DNA from: Enterococcus devriesei
GTDB lineage: Bacteria > Bacillota > Bacilli > Lactobacillales > Enterococcaceae
Reading direction: 5' to 3'
DNA: 64,000 nucleotides
Assembly (NCBI RefSeq): GCF_001885905.1
Contig: NZ_JXKM01000003.1
Coordinates: 241,007 to 305,006, forward strand
Shown here: positions 16,652 to 25,254 of the stretch, piece by piece
Position numbering within the stretch: position 1 is the first letter of the stretch
Layout: each line of letters opens with the position of its first letter
The notes under the pieces: model-generated
Told to the model about the DNA's origin: nothing
The model's input: the letters and a program-made list of their open reading frames with translations, nothing else
The model's database searches: none
Translations under genes and position numbers: made by a program

Positions 16652-18106
16652 TTAACGAATACTTTTAACGATCGAACTAATATATGAAAAATCACTCTCT
16701 GTCAAAAAGTCATCGACTATTTTTAGATTGCTATAGGAATAATTTTTTATTTGATAATTTGCTACCACTAGATCATAATCCTTGAAACTCTCATCCTGTT
16801 GGAAATCGAGAGCAGAACCTGGATAAGCCGTCGCTACCACTCGATAATAAAAACGATTTTGAATCAATTCCATCAGCATCTTAGCATGATTTTCACCAGA
16901 GTCGCTTAACACCAATACCTTAACTTTAGAAGACTGCGCGTCTAAGGAATGGGCCAGTCCATTCCATTCCTTAAATAAAACCGTTAATACCGAAAAATAG
17001 AATTGGCTGAACCAAGGATCACCACCTGTCCGCTCCATCTGTAAAAGCAACTGCTGAATATATTTCGTAAAGTGAGGATACTGAATTTTGGCGTTTCGGG
17101 CAAAATAGGCCGCAGAATCAAATAAAATCGCTCGTGGTAACGGAAAGACTTGATAAGCCGCATGAATCTGCAATAATTTTTGTAAGAGGTCCTTGCGATT
17201 TTCTGCAGATAAAGACAGTTCATAGACTGCTATCAGTTCATCTACAAAATGTTCCAGTTCGACTAAGATCTCTTGGCAATTTCCATCATAGCGACTAATG
17301 AAACAGGCACAAAACAAACTATTAGCCACCTCATAATACCAGTGCTCCGTCACCTTATACGGGGAGTCTTTGATTGTTTGATCTGCCGCAACACGCAGCT
17401 CTAAAATATTTTCGATCAGGACTTGATCCATATCCATCTTTTCTTCTTCTGTCAAAACAAAGCCTTGGGAACTCCTTAAAATGATCACTGCCAATAAATA
17501 GCTGCTTTCTAGGATCTCCCGATCATTATAGGCGATGTCAAAAGAATCATTAGCCGTCCGAATAAATTCAATCGTTTTACATCTTTCTAAATCGAAAGGC
17601 CACTCATTCAACCCATATTTTTCTAGGAATAACTGAACATAAAAAACCCGGACCCAGCGCTCATTCTTCGCCACTAACCGAAATGGCCGGCGTTCCAAGA
17701 CTAGTCCACGTTCACCTAAAACTTGGTCAATTTGCCGTACCATCCGGTAAAAAGTCGCTTCGCTGATGTATAACTTACTGATCCAATATTCTGCATCTTC
17801 ATTTGGATTAAAAAAAATCTGTTCCAGAAAAAGGAACGCCTCTGATTCTTCCATCAAGTTTCGCGCCAATTGCCGCGTCTTATTATGCAACGCATCGTTT
17901 AAACGGATTCCTTTCGTACGCGAATACTCAATGCCGACGTGTTCACCCCAATCATTATTGATTGCATCGACATCGTATAAAATCGTTTTCATTGAACAAT
18001 CTAACAAATCAGCAACCAATTCCGGATTTTGCCAATCTAATAGATCCCGCAAAATGCCAATGATCGCTAACCGTCGTTGTGTGGTATTTTTAAGTAATCT
18101 TCGCAC
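16652..18106 (-). CDS. Mga-family helix-turn-helix transcriptional regulator
   Basis: 484-aa regulator with the architecture of the Mga/AtxA/MafR family: two N-terminal winged-helix motifs (about residues 5-60, NTTQRRLAIIGILRDLLDWQN, and about 100-140, YISEATFYRMVRQIDQVLGERGL), a central all-helical PRD-like region, and a C-terminal EIIB-like fold starting near KVKVLVLSDSGENHAKML. The position corresponding to the EIIB active-site Cys appears to be Ser/Asp, so it is probably not phosphorylated there. The start is GTG 18106, 6 nt after AGGAGGG; upstream in-frame codons to 18133 have no ribosome site. It is transcribed divergently from the sortase-like gene across a 240-bp AT-rich region, which makes that gene an obvious candidate target. 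Confidence 0.82.
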   Translation of the reverse strand: MRRLLKNTTQRRLAIIGILRDLLDWQNPELVADLLDCSMKTILYDVDAINNDWGEHVGIEYSRTKGIRLNDALHNKTRQLARNLMEESEAFLFLEQIFFNPNEDAEYWISKLYISEATFYRMVRQIDQVLGERGLVLERRPFRLVAKNERWVRVFYVQLFLEKYGLNEWPFDLERCKTIEFIRTANDSFDIAYNDREILESSYLLAVIILRSSQGFVLTEEEKMDMDQVLIENILELRVAADQTIKDSPYKVTEHWYYEVANSLFCACFISRYDGNCQEILVELEHFVDELIAVYELSLSAENRKDLLQKLLQIHAAYQVFPLPRAILFDSAAYFARNAKIQYPHFTKYIQQLLLQMERTGGDPWFSQFYFSVLTVLFKEWNGLAHSLDAQSSKVKVLVLSDSGENHAKMLMELIQNRFYYRVVATAYPGSALDFQQDESFKDYDLVVANYQIKNYSYSNLKIVDDFLTESDFSYISSIVKSIR

Positions 18107-18347
18107 AAACAGCCCTCCTAAAACAATCGTCACAATACTTCAAACCAACTAACTTTTTTTATTTCATTGGATTATAACAATCTTTTGTCATTATATCATA
18201 AAATAACCTTTTAAAAACGGAAAAACCCTGATATTTATCTAATCTAAATTTGCAAATAACGAATACAAATAATAATTTTGTTATTTTTCTTTTCGAATAT
18301 TCATCTATGCTTTATTATCTAGACAAATTGAAAGAAGGGGTGTTTTT
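18107..18347. promoter_or_regulatory. AT-rich divergent promoter region between Mga-type regulator and sortase-like gene
   Basis: This 241-bp region has no reading frame of interest. Upstream of the rightward gene a TATTAT box (about 18311-18316) and the ribosome site GAAGGGGTG are visible. Long A/T tracts, giving probable intrinsic curvature, resemble the DNA preferred by Mga/MafR regulators. No precise operator could be defined. Confidence 0.4.
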
Positions 18348-19394
18348 TTGAAGGTATCGAAAAAAAAGCAACCAATTATTTTGGTTGTTATTGTATGCCT
18401 CCTGTTAGCAATTGTCCCGACACTTTTCTCATCCATTTCCGACGCACACGTCCTTAGCAAAAAAGACCAAGCTGAGCAGTTCGTTAAAATTTATGGTGCT
18501 GACACGCTCACTATCAGTCCCTGTAGCTCTTTCCATCCCCAACAATACTATAAAGCCGTAGACGAAAAATCCCAACCGCTCAAATTAAACTACACCAAAA
18601 TCAATACTAGTAAACCCGGCAGATACGCGCTTGTTTTATCTGCGAAAAATGGCAAAGACTATGATGAACGAACCGTCTTCATAACCGTCAAACAGAAGAA
18701 AGATAAAGCATCTTCCAACCAAAAAGAACCAGCGCCGAACACGGAAGAAGCCAAATCCGAAACTGCCGAGGCTTCTAAGAAACCCACACAGTCGCCGCCG
18801 GTTCAACAAGAAGAGCCAGCAACAGAAAAGCCTTCGGAATTACAGATTCAAGATGAACAAGCGACGGTTGAAACAGTTCCTAATGAACGCAAACATAATG
18901 AAGCCCTACATAACGAAACACCCAATCATAAAGTCATACATAATGAACCAGAGGCAACTGAAACAACTGCCCCGACGCAAAAAATTCAGCTAAATCAACT
19001 TTCCTTCAACGGTCACTCGCTGCCCTATCAAAATGCAGGACAAGGAAGCGGACAAGGACTTATCGATAGCGGCGCCGTGATCGCTACTTGGGGCGGAAAT
19101 CCTGTACAATCCGGCAATGATAATCAAAATACGCATTTTATTGGACATAATCCCGGAATCTTCGCTCCTTTATTAACGCTTAGCGGCGGTGACTCTATCA
19201 TCGTCACAGACAGCGGCAACATTGCAACAACCTACATAGTACAAGGGATCATCCAAGTCGATGACAGCGGCAGAGATATTCACTCAGGACAAGACTACTG
19301 GGATCAAATCACCTCTACCAGCGGTGGTGAACGCATCACGTTGCAAACTTGTCTCAGTGAGACCCATAACCTCATTGTTTTCGCACAAGCTTAA
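18348..19394 (+). CDS. Exported or membrane-anchored sortase-like protein lacking the catalytic Arg
   Basis: 348-aa protein starting at TTG (GAAGGGGTG 5-6 nt upstream). Order of parts: basic N-terminus and membrane segment (residues about 8-30) with no clear cleavage site; an Ig-like module (about 35-115, ending TVFITVKQ); a Pro/Glu/Lys-rich linker with HNE repeats (about 118-210); a C-terminal sortase-like beta-barrel (about 213-348) with IGHNP (His267) and TLQTC (Cys335) matching the catalytic His and Cys. The Arg expected after the TxTC strand is missing: Asn341 lies at the start of the last strand and the loop between is only five residues, shorter than in class A-E enzymes. Not near a pilus or LPxTG gene. 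It could be an unusual sortase, or a pseudoenzyme; sortase class not assigned. Confidence 0.7.
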   Translation: MKVSKKKQPIILVVIVCLLLAIVPTLFSSISDAHVLSKKDQAEQFVKIYGADTLTISPCSSFHPQQYYKAVDEKSQPLKLNYTKINTSKPGRYALVLSAKNGKDYDERTVFITVKQKKDKASSNQKEPAPNTEEAKSETAEASKKPTQSPPVQQEEPATEKPSELQIQDEQATVETVPNERKHNEALHNETPNHKVIHNEPEATETTAPTQKIQLNQLSFNGHSLPYQNAGQGSGQGLIDSGAVIATWGGNPVQSGNDNQNTHFIGHNPGIFAPLLTLSGGDSIIVTDSGNIATTYIVQGIIQVDDSGRDIHSGQDYWDQITSTSGGERITLQTCLSETHNLIVFAQA

Positions 19395-19409
19395 TGGACT
19401 TTACATATA

Positions 19410-19448
19410 AAAACAGGCTGACAATCAATATTTTTGTCAGCCTGTTTT
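19410..19448. terminator. Bidirectional terminator between sortase-like gene and mazF
   Basis: 14-bp stem AAAACAGGCTGACA / TGTCAGCCTGTTTT with an 11-nt loop; A run before and T run after suit both convergent genes. Confidence 0.85.
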
Positions 19449-19559
19449 ACTGTGTTGCTTATTATCTTACAAATTTTTGAACAAATAAAAGATACCATGA
19501 ACATCTTACCTGAACGATCCCGGTAAAACATTCATAGCATAAGTTGCTTACGATTGATC

Positions 19560-19931
19560 TTATGTAAAATTCGGAGTAACGGCTGACATTGTTTCAATCC
19601 CAACGCTGATCCGTAGTGCCCTATCGACTTCCGCCATTGAGCAATGATCCAAATGGCAGACTTTCTCTTTCAATCTTGATTTATCAATCGTTCGTATTTG
19701 TTCCAATAAAATCACTGAATCTCGTTCAATTCCAGTGCCATTCGATTTGATTCCGATATGTGTAGGTAATTTAGGCTTCGCCATTTTGGCTGTGATCGCC
19801 GCAATAATAATCGTTGGACTGAAATGATTGCCTAGATTATTTTGGATCACGAGTACTGGACGAATGCCTCCTTGTTCAGAACCAATAACTGGCGATAAAT
19901 CTGCGAAATAGATATCACCACGTTTAACCAT
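19560..19931 (-). CDS. mazF: MazF/PemK-family endoribonuclease toxin (EndoA type), no adjacent antitoxin
   Basis: 123-aa protein nearly collinear with B. subtilis EndoA/MazF: KRGDIYFADLSPVIGSEQGG, RPVLVIQN (Arg near 24), AAITAK (Thr near 48) and ERDSVILLEQIRTIDK. These are the conserved residues of sequence-specific mRNA cleavage (UACAU in Bacillus; specificity here unknown). A C-terminal tail of about 7-8 residues extends past the Bacillus protein. In Bacillus the MazE antitoxin gene lies between alr and mazF; here only 46 bp separate alr from mazF and they contain no frame. The gene therefore has no visible antitoxin. It shares a transcript with acpS and alr, with GGGAGG before its ATG. Confidence 0.93.
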   Translation of the reverse strand: MVKRGDIYFADLSPVIGSEQGGIRPVLVIQNNLGNHFSPTIIIAAITAKMAKPKLPTHIGIKSNGTGIERDSVILLEQIRTIDKSRLKEKVCHLDHCSMAEVDRALRISVGIETMSAVTPNFT

Positions 19932-19977
19932 ATTTTACCTCCCAAAACCTAAAATAATTGCTTTACCCTTATTTATT

Positions 19978-21105
19978 CTAATCTTGATAAATCCTTGGTA
20001 CCCGTTCTGACAGCATGCAGCAAACTTCATAGTGAATGGTTCCTAAATGATCCGCTACTGCTTGCATCGGAATTTCTTGTCCATGATTCTTACCGATCAA
20101 GGTCACCTTCGTCCCTACTGGATACGCTCGCGGCAAACGAATCATTAACTGATCCATACAAACGCGACCAATGATCTCACAAAACTCGCCTTCAACTAAC
20201 AATGAAAAACCTTGCATCTTTCGCAACCAGCCGTCCGCATAACCGATAGGAACGGTCCCGATCCATTCAGCTTCCGGAGTGTCATAAGTTTTGCCATAGC
20301 CAACGCCTTCGCCAGCCGTTAATTGTTTGACTTGAATCAGCTCTGAAACGAGTTCCATCGCTGGATTCAAAGCGTAAGGCTCAACTAATTCATGTCCGGA
20401 TGGATTCAACCCATACATTGCGACGCCATAACGAATCATATTGCCAGGCATCTCTTGATCATGCCATAGCGCCGTTGCACTATTACTCGAATGAACATAA
20501 CGCGGTAAATGATCCAATACGTCAGTAACAGCTTTAAATCGTGCCGCCTGTTTATGCCAATAGCTTTCATCCTTTTCATCCGCCGTAGCGAAATGCGTAA
20601 AGAGTCCTTCCCAAATCATATTAGGGGAAGCTTCAATAAAAGCAGCGGCTGCTTTAACTTCCTGCGGCGTCAGAAAACCCAACCGGCCCATACCAGTATC
20701 CGCTTTGATATGAATTTTGATTGGTGCAGTCGTTTCTGATAAATCCTTTAATACTTCTTGCGCTTCTTCCAGCCATTCATACGTTGCCACTGTAATAGAT
20801 AGATCATAATCCACGACCAATGATAAATAACTAGGAAAAACTACACTTAAAACTAAGATTGGTTCGGTGATTCCTGCTTCTCGCAGCTCGATTGCTTCAT
20901 CCAATGTTGCGACACAAAAACCTGTCGCTCCGGCAGCCAAGGCGGTTTGTGCCGTAGCGATCGCCCCATGCCCATAACCGTCCGCTTTGACAACGGCAAA
21001 AAGTTCACTCCCTTTTGGCAGGCGTGCGATCTCATTCTCAATATTTTCTCTCATTGCACTTCTATGTATAATAGCTCTGGTAGGCCGATGATACGTTACA
21101 ACCAT
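19978..21105 (-). CDS. alr: Alanine racemase
   Basis: PLP-dependent interconversion of L- and D-alanine for peptidoglycan precursors, feeding Ddl (30961-32025) encoded nearby. The 375-aa protein has the PLP lysine in AVVKADGYGHG (Lys40), the GMGRLGF strand, and the catalytic Tyr region GVGYGKTYDT about residue 270, with the C-terminal GRVCMDQLMI. It follows acpS by 19 nt in the order acpS-alr-mazF that is conserved in Bacillales and enterococci. Confidence 0.96.
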   Translation of the reverse strand: MVVTYHRPTRAIIHRSAMRENIENEIARLPKGSELFAVVKADGYGHGAIATAQTALAAGATGFCVATLDEAIELREAGITEPILVLSVVFPSYLSLVVDYDLSITVATYEWLEEAQEVLKDLSETTAPIKIHIKADTGMGRLGFLTPQEVKAAAAFIEASPNMIWEGLFTHFATADEKDESYWHKQAARFKAVTDVLDHLPRYVHSSNSATALWHDQEMPGNMIRYGVAMYGLNPSGHELVEPYALNPAMELVSELIQVKQLTAGEGVGYGKTYDTPEAEWIGTVPIGYADGWLRKMQGFSLLVEGEFCEIIGRVCMDQLMIRLPRAYPVGTKVTLIGKNHGQEIPMQAVADHLGTIHYEVCCMLSERVPRIYQD

Positions 21106-21124
21106 AAACTGAATTTCCCTCTTT

Positions 21125-21475
21125 CTATTCTTCTAGCAATACTTGCGCGATCGCTAGTTCCTCAGTGTGGGTCAAGCTGACAAAAACCTTCCCTTGATGA
21201 GGTGATTTTGTAAAGGCGGGTGCACCGTTATCATCTCGTAAAATCTCTAACTCTTGAAAACTCACTTTTCCAATCCCAGTTCCCCAAGCTTTGGAAAAAG
21301 CTTCCTTGCACGCATAACGCCCTGCTAAAAATTCTACCTGACGATGCGAAGAATGACTAGCAAAAAGGGTCAGCTCAGCAGGAGTTAGTATCCGTTCCAC
21401 AAAATGCGGACGTCGTTCAATGATTTTTGCCACTCGATCTAACTCTGTCGCATCAATCCCGATTCCTTTGATCAT
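21125..21475 (-). CDS. acpS: Holo-[acyl-carrier-protein] synthase
   Basis: AcpS transfers 4'-phosphopantetheine from CoA to the Ser of acyl carrier proteins, including the auxiliary ACP at 48467. The 116-aa protein begins at ATG 21475 (GIGIDATELDR, metal-binding Asp at position 7-8) and contains the second hallmark FLAGRYACKEAFSKAWGTGIG. A longer frame reaches 21544 but its first 23 codons have no ribosome site and no family similarity. AAAGGG precedes the chosen start. First gene of acpS-alr-mazF. Confidence 0.95.
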   Translation of the reverse strand: MIKGIGIDATELDRVAKIIERRPHFVERILTPAELTLFASHSSHRQVEFLAGRYACKEAFSKAWGTGIGKVSFQELEILRDDNGAPAFTKSPHQGKVFVSLTHTEELAIAQVLLEE

Positions 21476-21579
21476 ACTCTCAACCCTTTCACGTAACACC
21501 TTTATTTTACCAAAGACTGTTTTAAATGCTACGGTTTTTTTCAAAGAATCTCTACAAAAACTTTTATAACAAATAAAAA

Positions 21580-21604
21580 ACCATCAATCAAAAAGATTGA
21601 TGGT
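21580..21604 (-). terminator. Terminator of the PTS/aldolase operon
   Basis: 10-bp perfect stem ACCATCAATC / GATTGATGGT with an A5 loop lies 5 nt past the kinase stop codon, followed by TTTTTATTT on the minus strand. Confidence 0.85.
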
Positions 21605-21609
21605 AATGA

Positions 21610-22227
21610 TTATTGGTTATGACTGATTCGATTTTTCAATTGCTTTAAAAAAGGCTCGTAGTCCACCGTTGAAAAATCTGATACATCAAATTCATACACA
21701 TCTCCTAAAGCGAACTCATGATATTGACGTGCTTTAATTATCGCTTTGAATTCATTTTTTGTGATCAAGTTGTCAGCTTCGCCTCGCTCAACCAACTCAT
21801 CGCCAAAATGATAATGACTCATGATATGACTTAAATGCCGATCTGCTTCGACATCGCGAGCTTTTCGCCGTTGCCATAAAATTTCAAAATCTGCGACTAG
21901 TCGAATCGTAATTATTTGATAGTCATGCTTTTCTGCTAGTTCAGATAACTTATCTTTCTGCTTATAGCTAAAGGGATACTCAGAGACGATGATTCGCTTG
22001 CCAACTTCCATGTATTGTCCTAAGATGCCGTAGTAAAATTGCCAAACACGCTTCTCCAATTCCGCTTTTTCATTCAAATTATCAAACCCAACTGAGTCAG
22101 CTAAGATTTCCTTGCCTTCATCTGGTGTTAGAACAAAGATATCCTTTAATGTTTCCTTTAATAGGTTTATTAAATATGTCTTTCCCGTTGCCGGGCTCCC
22201 TGCAATCAAAATCAAATATTTTTTCAT
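21610..22227 (-). CDS. P-loop kinase-like protein in a sugar-PTS operon
   Basis: 205-aa AAA_33/zeta-like P-loop protein. Walker A is GSPATGKTYL (residues 9-18); a DEGKEIL helix, IIVSEYPFSY strand and the basic lid WQRRKARDVEADRHLSH follow, as in small-molecule kinases. It is the last gene of the PTS operon, starting only 3 nt after the aldolase stop and with no evident ribosome site, so its translation is probably coupled. In this context it may phosphorylate a sugar phosphate delivered by the PTS before aldol cleavage. That is inference from position; no PfkB or FGGY-type sugar kinase motif is present and a different nucleotide-binding role remains possible. Confidence 0.7.
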   Translation of the reverse strand: MKKYLILIAGSPATGKTYLINLLKETLKDIFVLTPDEGKEILADSVGFDNLNEKAELEKRVWQFYYGILGQYMEVGKRIIVSEYPFSYKQKDKLSELAEKHDYQIITIRLVADFEILWQRRKARDVEADRHLSHIMSHYHFGDELVERGEADNLITKNEFKAIIKARQYHEFALGDVYEFDVSDFSTVDYEPFLKQLKNRISHNQ

Positions 22228-22230
22228 CTG

Positions 22231-23091
22231 TTAAACAGATAGCGGACTATCAACATTCATAAATAAACCAACTTTATGTTTTACAATTTCCTTAACCGCC
22301 ATATTCGCAGGGATAACATTATGACGTAATGATTTGTTTACTTCTGTCTCGCCGAATGTTTCTTTTGCCACTCGCGTCCAATTGACTAGTAGTTCTGTTC
22401 CAACATTGAATTTGCGAATCCCGTTATTGATTAATTCTGGATAGTCCTCTTCTTTTACGCCTGTACCGCCATGAATGACTAAAGGAATGTCTACGACTGC
22501 ATGGATTTCCTTTAATAAAGGAATATTTACTTCCGTTTTCGATTTGAATTGGCCATGATTTGTTCCGATGGCGATTGCTAAAGCATCTACGTTAGTTTGC
22601 TTAACAAATTCAACTGCATCTTCTGGTTTCGTATAGACTTTATCATTTTCAGCCACAGAGATACCTTCTTCAGTACCGCCGATTGTTCCCAGTTCGCCTT
22701 CAACTGAAACACCCTTTGCATGAGCATACTCAACGACAGCTTTTGTTTTTGCGATATTTTCTTTGAAAGGCAAGTGGGAGCCATCATACATAACGCTTGA
22801 ATAACCAGCGTCAATTGCTGCTTTTATTTCGTTAAAGTCACGCGCATGATCGAGATGCAATGCGACATCAACCATCTCATCTTCAGCAATTTCCTTTGCT
22901 ACAGCGACCATTGTTTTATAACCGATATACTTAGCGGTATCGATACTTGTTTGAATAATGATCGGTGCACCCATTTCCTTCGCCGCTCGAATCATTTCTG
23001 GTAACATTTCTAAATTATGTGCATTAAAAGCACCTACCGTCATATTCATTTCTTCCGCTGTTTGTGTTACCTCTTTCAGTGTTTTATACAT
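22231..23091 (-). CDS. Class II ketose-bisphosphate aldolase
   Basis: 286-aa zinc-dependent aldolase of the FbaA/GatY/KbaY family, cleaving a ketose bisphosphate to DHAP and an aldehyde. Zinc and catalytic positions seen: ALHLDHARD (about residue 80, Asp-His pair), EGELGTIGGTEEG, GTNHG (about 178) and VIHGGTGV (about 208). Asn replaces the Ala usual in the GTAHG motif. The stereochemistry of the substrate (fructose-, tagatose- or another ketose-bisphosphate) cannot be read. It lies 21 nt downstream of the TPR-like gene, with GCAGGAGGAAGG as ribosome site, within the PTS operon. Confidence 0.88.
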   Translation of the reverse strand: MYKTLKEVTQTAEEMNMTVGAFNAHNLEMLPEMIRAAKEMGAPIIIQTSIDTAKYIGYKTMVAVAKEIAEDEMVDVALHLDHARDFNEIKAAIDAGYSSVMYDGSHLPFKENIAKTKAVVEYAHAKGVSVEGELGTIGGTEEGISVAENDKVYTKPEDAVEFVKQTNVDALAIAIGTNHGQFKSKTEVNIPLLKEIHAVVDIPLVIHGGTGVKEEDYPELINNGIRKFNVGTELLVNWTRVAKETFGETEVNKSLRHNVIPANMAVKEIVKHKVGLFMNVDSPLSV

Positions 23092-23112
23092 GTGCTCGTT
23101 CCTTCCTCCTGC

Positions 23113-23520
23113 TTATCCAGTTATTGTTACTTTTTTAGCAATTTGACGCATGTCATCCATTTTACCCATATATTTATCGATTCCAGCGTCATCGCCATTT
23201 CTTGCCGCTTCTGCTCGTTTCGCATTGTAAAGACTCATCAATTTTTTATAGCCATCACCGATGGTTAATTTATAATCAAGACTCTGTTCTAACGAGCCGA
23301 TTGCTTCATCCATTTGTCCCAACTGAGCTTTTACAAGGCCTAGCTGTTCATAAGTCTTTGCTAATTCTGCTACTTGTTTCGGATCAATGGCTTCTAATTC
23401 TTTGATTGTTATGCTAAATCTTTCCGCTTGTTCTTGTAGTTCTTCTTTTTCTTCAGCTGTTAATTCTGCTATAGGTTCAGCTTTGGTTTCAGTTTTTTTC
23501 TTTTTCAAAAAACCAAACAT
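23113..23520 (-). CDS. Small helical (TPR-like) protein encoded with PTS genes
   Basis: 135-aa soluble protein with a Lys-rich N-terminus (MFGFLKKKKTETK), then helices resembling a tetratricopeptide pair (VAELAKTYEQLGLVKAQLGQMDEAIGSLEQSLDYKL, about residues 50-85). No enzyme motif. It sits between EIIC and the aldolase with its own AAGGAG site. A scaffold or partner role for the membrane PTS complex or the aldolase is possible, but nothing in the sequence proves it. Confidence 0.65.
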   Translation of the reverse strand: MFGFLKKKKTETKAEPIAELTAEEKEELQEQAERFSITIKELEAIDPKQVAELAKTYEQLGLVKAQLGQMDEAIGSLEQSLDYKLTIGDGYKKLMSLYNAKRAEAARNGDDAGIDKYMGKMDDMRQIAKKVTITG

Positions 23521-23603
23521 CTGTCTTCACTCCTTTCATTTCCAAGCTAATTTTCTAATCGCTTTTCTTTTCATATTACTTTTAGTTGAAAATCAAGCGC
23601 CGA

Positions 23604-24887
23604 TTAAAACATTTTCAAGATAGGACTAAGAATCCAAGCGTATAGTAACGCTGCTGCAACAGTATCCACATCCGTAGCTGTGGCATTGACGAAGCCCATC
23701 TGATTAAAGATCGTTACAAGTAAGGCCGGCAATAGTGTAATGAAGAATCCATGAGCAATCCCGCCAATAATCGCTCCTCGACGTCCTCCCACCGCATTAC
23801 CGAAGATCCCCGCAGTTCCGCCGGCAAAGAAATTGGTCAGCATACCTGGCAAAATCATTGCTAAGCCGAAAGTCGGTAGTAGGAACATCGCGATGATCGT
23901 TCCTATCGTCGTCGTGATAAATCCTAAAATAACCGCGTTTGGTGAGTAAGGGAAAAATACCGGGCAATCTAATGCGGGAATAGCGTTTGGTACAAGTTTC
24001 ATTGCGATTCCGCGGAAGGCTGGAACAATTTCTCCCAGCAATAAACGAACTCCAGCTAGTAAGACATAGACACCGACAACAAATTGAATGGCTTGTAAGA
24101 AGGCAAACATCAAGTAGTGTTGTGCGCCATGATCACCGACTCCCGGGCCGGCAAAAGCTGCCGTGACGATGTATAAAGGAACCATTACTACCATTACAGA
24201 TAGGTACGTATCTTGTAAAAATTCAAACGATTTCGGCATGTTGATGTCTTCAATTGATTTTTTATTTTCACCACGTTCACCGAAGATATAAGCGACACCC
24301 GCTTCAAACATATAACCAATTGTACAGAAATGTCCTAAAGCGATATCATTTGATCCAGTGATCTTGCGAATAATCGGTTGTGCAATCGCTGGCATTGCGA
24401 CTGCAAAAATCGCACCGATGATACTCCCAACTACAATCAATACTAGTCCTCGTAAACCAGAGAAATAACCAAAGACCGTTGTCATCGTAGCCATCCACAA
24501 GATCGCTTGGCCTGTTAAGAAAATATATTTCCATTTAGTGAATCGTGCAATAATAATATTTACGATAAAAATACCTAAAAACGTCAGCGCAATATCACGG
24601 CCTAATCCCAACTCATTCATTGCTTGACCGTTGATTGCTTCAATTGAAGGAATGATTCCCTGCATGTTAAATCCAGCAGTAAAAATTTCTCCAAAATAGG
24701 TCAAACTACCAACAATAATACTTGAACCAGCACTCAGAACTTGGAAGCCTAACAACGTCTTCAAGGTTCCTGAGATCACCTGACCAGCGGATTTTTTCTG
24801 TAAGCAAAGCCCTAACATAGCAATTAGTGCGATCGTGATGGATGCCTGCGTCAAAATATTCTCAATAATAAAATTTACTACGCCCAT
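23604..24887 (-). CDS. PTS transporter subunit EIIC, ascorbate/galactitol (UlaA-like) family
   Basis: 427-aa membrane protein with about 11 hydrophobic segments and UlaA/SgcC-type sequence (GLCLQKKSAGQVISGTLKT, LGFQVLSAGSSIIVGSL, ALDCPVFFPYSPNAVILGF, FGNAVGGRRGAIIGGIAHGF). It forms the translocation channel and binds an unknown carbohydrate. Neither the ascorbate pathway genes ulaD-G nor a separate EIIA are beside it, so ascorbate is not indicated. AGGAGCTG precedes the ATG; the EIIB gene ends 24 nt upstream. Confidence 0.88.
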   Translation of the reverse strand: MGVVNFIIENILTQASITIALIAMLGLCLQKKSAGQVISGTLKTLLGFQVLSAGSSIIVGSLTYFGEIFTAGFNMQGIIPSIEAINGQAMNELGLGRDIALTFLGIFIVNIIIARFTKWKYIFLTGQAILWMATMTTVFGYFSGLRGLVLIVVGSIIGAIFAVAMPAIAQPIIRKITGSNDIALGHFCTIGYMFEAGVAYIFGERGENKKSIEDINMPKSFEFLQDTYLSVMVVMVPLYIVTAAFAGPGVGDHGAQHYLMFAFLQAIQFVVGVYVLLAGVRLLLGEIVPAFRGIAMKLVPNAIPALDCPVFFPYSPNAVILGFITTTIGTIIAMFLLPTFGLAMILPGMLTNFFAGGTAGIFGNAVGGRRGAIIGGIAHGFFITLLPALLVTIFNQMGFVNATATDVDTVAAALLYAWILSPILKMF

Positions 24888-24911
24888 TTTTTCAGCTCCT
24901 ATTTTTAAATT

Positions 24912-25220
24912 TTATAAAGCGCCCTTTGCTTCCAATATTGGAAGTAACTTTTCTTCGATTTCAGGTTTCGAAACAATATTTTTTAAATAGACAATTGCCG
25001 TCTTTGTCTCATCAATTGAAAATTTTTCAAATTGCGACTTGAAATTTTGTGCCGTAATAATAATATCTGGTTGCACAGATGCCGCAGTAGAAATATCCAC
25101 ATGATCCAACTTGGCATCCACTCCCCGTGCATTCAATACATCTTCGGCGGCCATCTGTGCGGCAAAACTACTACCCAACCCTGCTCCACATACAAATAAG
25201 ATATTCACTTTTTTCCCCAT
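24912..25220 (-). CDS. PTS EIIB subunit (ascorbate/galactitol type)
   Basis: 102-aa phosphocarrier. The active-site Cys is in VNILFVCGAGLGSSFAAQ (Cys11), accepting phosphate from EIIA and passing it to the sugar at EIIC. I chose ATG 25220, 7 nt after GGAGAG, over an ATG five codons upstream that overlaps that site. The gene begins 34 nt after the regulator stop. The cognate EIIA is most likely the C-terminal module of the regulator, since no free EIIA gene is in the operon. Confidence 0.88.
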   Translation of the reverse strand: MGKKVNILFVCGAGLGSSFAAQMAAEDVLNARGVDAKLDHVDISTAASVQPDIIITAQNFKSQFEKFSIDETKTAIVYLKNIVSKPEIEEKLLPILEAKGAL

Positions 25221-25254
25221 TACAATTCTCTCCATTCTATAAGTAATTATTTAA

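Noticed and set aside
19932-19977. Very small MazE antitoxin between alr and mazF
   Set aside because: Only 46 bp are available and they hold no start codon with a usable frame.
23604-25220. L-ascorbate utilisation operon
   Set aside because: EIIC/EIIB are of that family but none of the ascorbate catabolic genes (UlaD, UlaE, UlaF, UlaG) is present; the operon contains an aldolase instead.
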